Source: Bacillus sp. KH172YL63
Lineage (GTDB): Bacteria; Bacillota; Bacilli; Bacillales; Bacillaceae_B
NCBI RefSeq assembly: GCF_011398925.1
Contig: NZ_AP022842.1
Span: 1,228,001 to 1,292,000, forward strand
DNA length: 64,000 nt
Direction of reading: 5' to 3'
Program-made: the position numbers and the translations under genes
The notes under the pieces: model-generated
Seen by the model: only the letters and a program-made list of their open reading frames with translations
Databases searched by the model: none
What the model was told of the DNA's origin: nothing
Part shown: positions 62,728 to 64,000 of the stretch, one piece after another
How positions within the stretch are numbered: the first letter of the stretch is position 1
How the letters are laid out: each line of letters opens with the position of its first letter

Positions 62728-64000
62728 TCACGACTGATTTTCTTCCTGCATCATGGCAACGAGCTTTTTGGAAATGGCGAGGAGAACAAATCCAAGGATG
62801 ATGGCAGCAGCCCCGATGACGGCGAAGATCTCCAGATAACCGAGTGTTGCTGTGAGTGAGGCGAGCTGACCGGCAAGTAAACTCGCGACGCCGATTGCTG
62901 CCATCCACACACCCATCAGGAGGGAGGCAATCTTCACGGGTGCCACTTTACTGACGAGAGACAATCCGACCGGTGACAGAAAGAGTTCTCCCAATGTATG
63001 AAGAAGATAGGTGAAAATGATGAACAAGAGATTGGCTTTTACGGTTATATTCTGTTCATCAGAACCAGTCTGCATGACTGCCGGTATGAGTACCATGAAG
63101 CCGAGGCCGAGAAGGATCATTCCGATGCCCATTTTCGTCGTCATGTTCAAGTCCCCGCTCTTTGATTTTGAAAGACGCAGCCAGATATTTGAAAGAATCG
63201 GTGCGAGGATGACAATGAACAATGGATTGACAGATTGAAACCAGGCGACGGGGATGGTATATCCAAATACATCCCGATCGATGAAATTCTTCGTGTACAG
63301 TGTGAACGAGCTTCCGGCCTGTTCAAATCCCGCCCAGAAAAATACGACAAAGCAGGCGAGGATCAAGATGGCGGTTGTACGCTGTTTTTCCTTTCGGGTA
63401 AGGGGGACGTCGCGGTTCTCGTTTGCTTCTTCTGCCAACAGGCGATTAGGTTTTAATCCAACGGTCCCCAGATATTTACGATTCATTGTACTGAAAATGA
63501 TCTGCCCGGTGATCATCCCGATGGAAGAAGCAAGGAATGCCCACTTGAACCCGTAATGCATCGTTCCGTCATTCATTGTGGTGAGAAACAGGTCTTCAGC
63601 GAGGAAGCCTGCGACAAGCGGTGCGAATAGTGCACCGAGGTTGATGCCCATATAGAAAATCGTAAAAGCTGCGTCCTTCCGTTTATCATTCCGGGGATAA
63701 AGCTCCCCTACGAGAGTCGATATATTCGGTTTGAAAAAACCATTTCCGAGAACGAGGAGTGCAAGCCCCGTGTAAAGGCCAGCCTGTGAATGGGTAAGGA
63801 ATATTGTGAAATCCCCACAGGCCATCGTGATACCACCAATGGTAATTGCACGCCTTAAGCCGATGAAGCGATCGGTCATCCATCCTCCGAAGATAGGTGT
63901 GAAATACACACTTCCTGTATAAATTCCGTAGATGGACAGAGCTTCTGCAGGCTCCACACCGAGTCCTCCACTCACATAAGCAGTCGTCAGATATAAGACG
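62728..64000 (-). CDS. POT/PTR family di- and tripeptide transporter (5' end beyond window)
   Basis: Proton-driven peptide transporter of the major facilitator superfamily. The visible part is about 423 residues and continues over the window edge in frame (LYLTTAYVSGGLGVEPAEALSIYG). GGWMTDRFIGLRRAI, PNISTLVGELYP and TIFYMGINLGALFAPLVAGFL are PTR family signatures, followed by further helices to KLVAMMQEENQS. It complements Opp for peptide use. The N-terminus with the first helices is missing. Confidence 0.92.
   Translation of the reverse strand, partial: VLYLTTAYVSGGLGVEPAEALSIYGIYTGSVYFTPIFGGWMTDRFIGLRRAITIGGITMACGDFTIFLTHSQAGLYTGLALLVLGNGFFKPNISTLVGELYPRNDKRKDAAFTIFYMGINLGALFAPLVAGFLAEDLFLTTMNDGTMHYGFKWAFLASSIGMITGQIIFSTMNRKYLGTVGLKPNRLLAEEANENRDVPLTRKEKQRTTAILILACFVVFFWAGFEQAGSSFTLYTKNFIDRDVFGYTIPVAWFQSVNPLFIVILAPILSNIWLRLSKSKSGDLNMTTKMGIGMILLGLGFMVLIPAVMQTGSDEQNITVKANLLFIIFTYLLHTLGELFLSPVGLSLVSKVAPVKIASLLMGVWMAAIGVASLLAGQLASLTATLGYLEIFAVIGAAAIILGFVLLAISKKLVAMMQEENQS

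Overview
The window looks like chromosomal DNA of an endospore-forming member of the Bacillaceae. The gene order from yjbA to yjcH follows the Bacillus subtilis chromosome closely. Sporulation genes (cotO, cotZ, yjcA, yjcZ-like, spoVIF, a spoVA set) are mixed with the Spx/MecA/YjbH proteolysis-adaptor cluster, and strong GGAGG ribosome binding sites are the rule. A Rossellomorea-type or related marine Bacillus would fit, but that is a guess from overall likeness. I see no prophage, defence island or CRISPR array.

Region by region. 1-11 kb: yjbA, T-box-controlled trpS, a DUF3899 membrane protein, the oligopeptide permease operon oppABCDF, and a secreted putative glycoside hydrolase. 10.6-25 kb: yjbC, spx, mecA, cls, coiA, pepF, yjbH-yjbI, cwlQ/yjbJ, yjbK, yjbL, the small alarmone synthetase yjbM, NAD kinase, pseudouridine synthase yjbO and prpE. 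This block joins redox and competence regulation, (p)ppGpp and NADP supply. 25-31 kb: mgtE, a CPA2 antiporter, a DinB protein, fabI, cotO and cotZ. 31.8-38 kb: a sporulation block, yjcA, a tiny GTG-start Cys/Lys peptide, then lipoprotein-spoVAC-spoVAD-spoVAEb-DUF421. That last gene set is like the accessory spoVA2 operon linked to spore heat resistance. YjcZ-like, spoVIF and an MBL hydrolase follow. 38-45 kb: yjcF, yjcG, yjcH, a PgpA-like protein and a TAXI-type TRAP transporter operon. 45.4-48 kb: tRNA-Val(GAC), whose terminator is followed by a group IIC intron with a frameshifted maturase. 48-64 kb: two cold-shock genes, rpiR-iunH divergent from gnd, a SurA-like lipoprotein, a cobalamin-riboswitch-controlled class I ribonucleotide reductase, an orphan kynA, yihY and a truncated POT peptide transporter.

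The core genes are ordinary; most of the unexplained structure is intergenic. (1) Two unrelated short tandem arrays share one design. One has five 21-bp units with core ATTGCG(T/C)AAC, between prpE and mgtE. The other has six 20-bp units with core TCGCCG(A/T)TA, in the presumed 3' UTR of nrdB. In both a conserved core of about 10 bp alternates with a variable spacer and carries one two-state position. (2) Two copies of a MITE-like repeat of about 340 bp with inverted ends, one intact and one half-deleted. (3) A dispersed family of terminator hairpins with TCCGAAxG...CxTTCGGAT arms. (4) Several small genes below usual length cut-offs. The arrays are the best candidate here for something undescribed.
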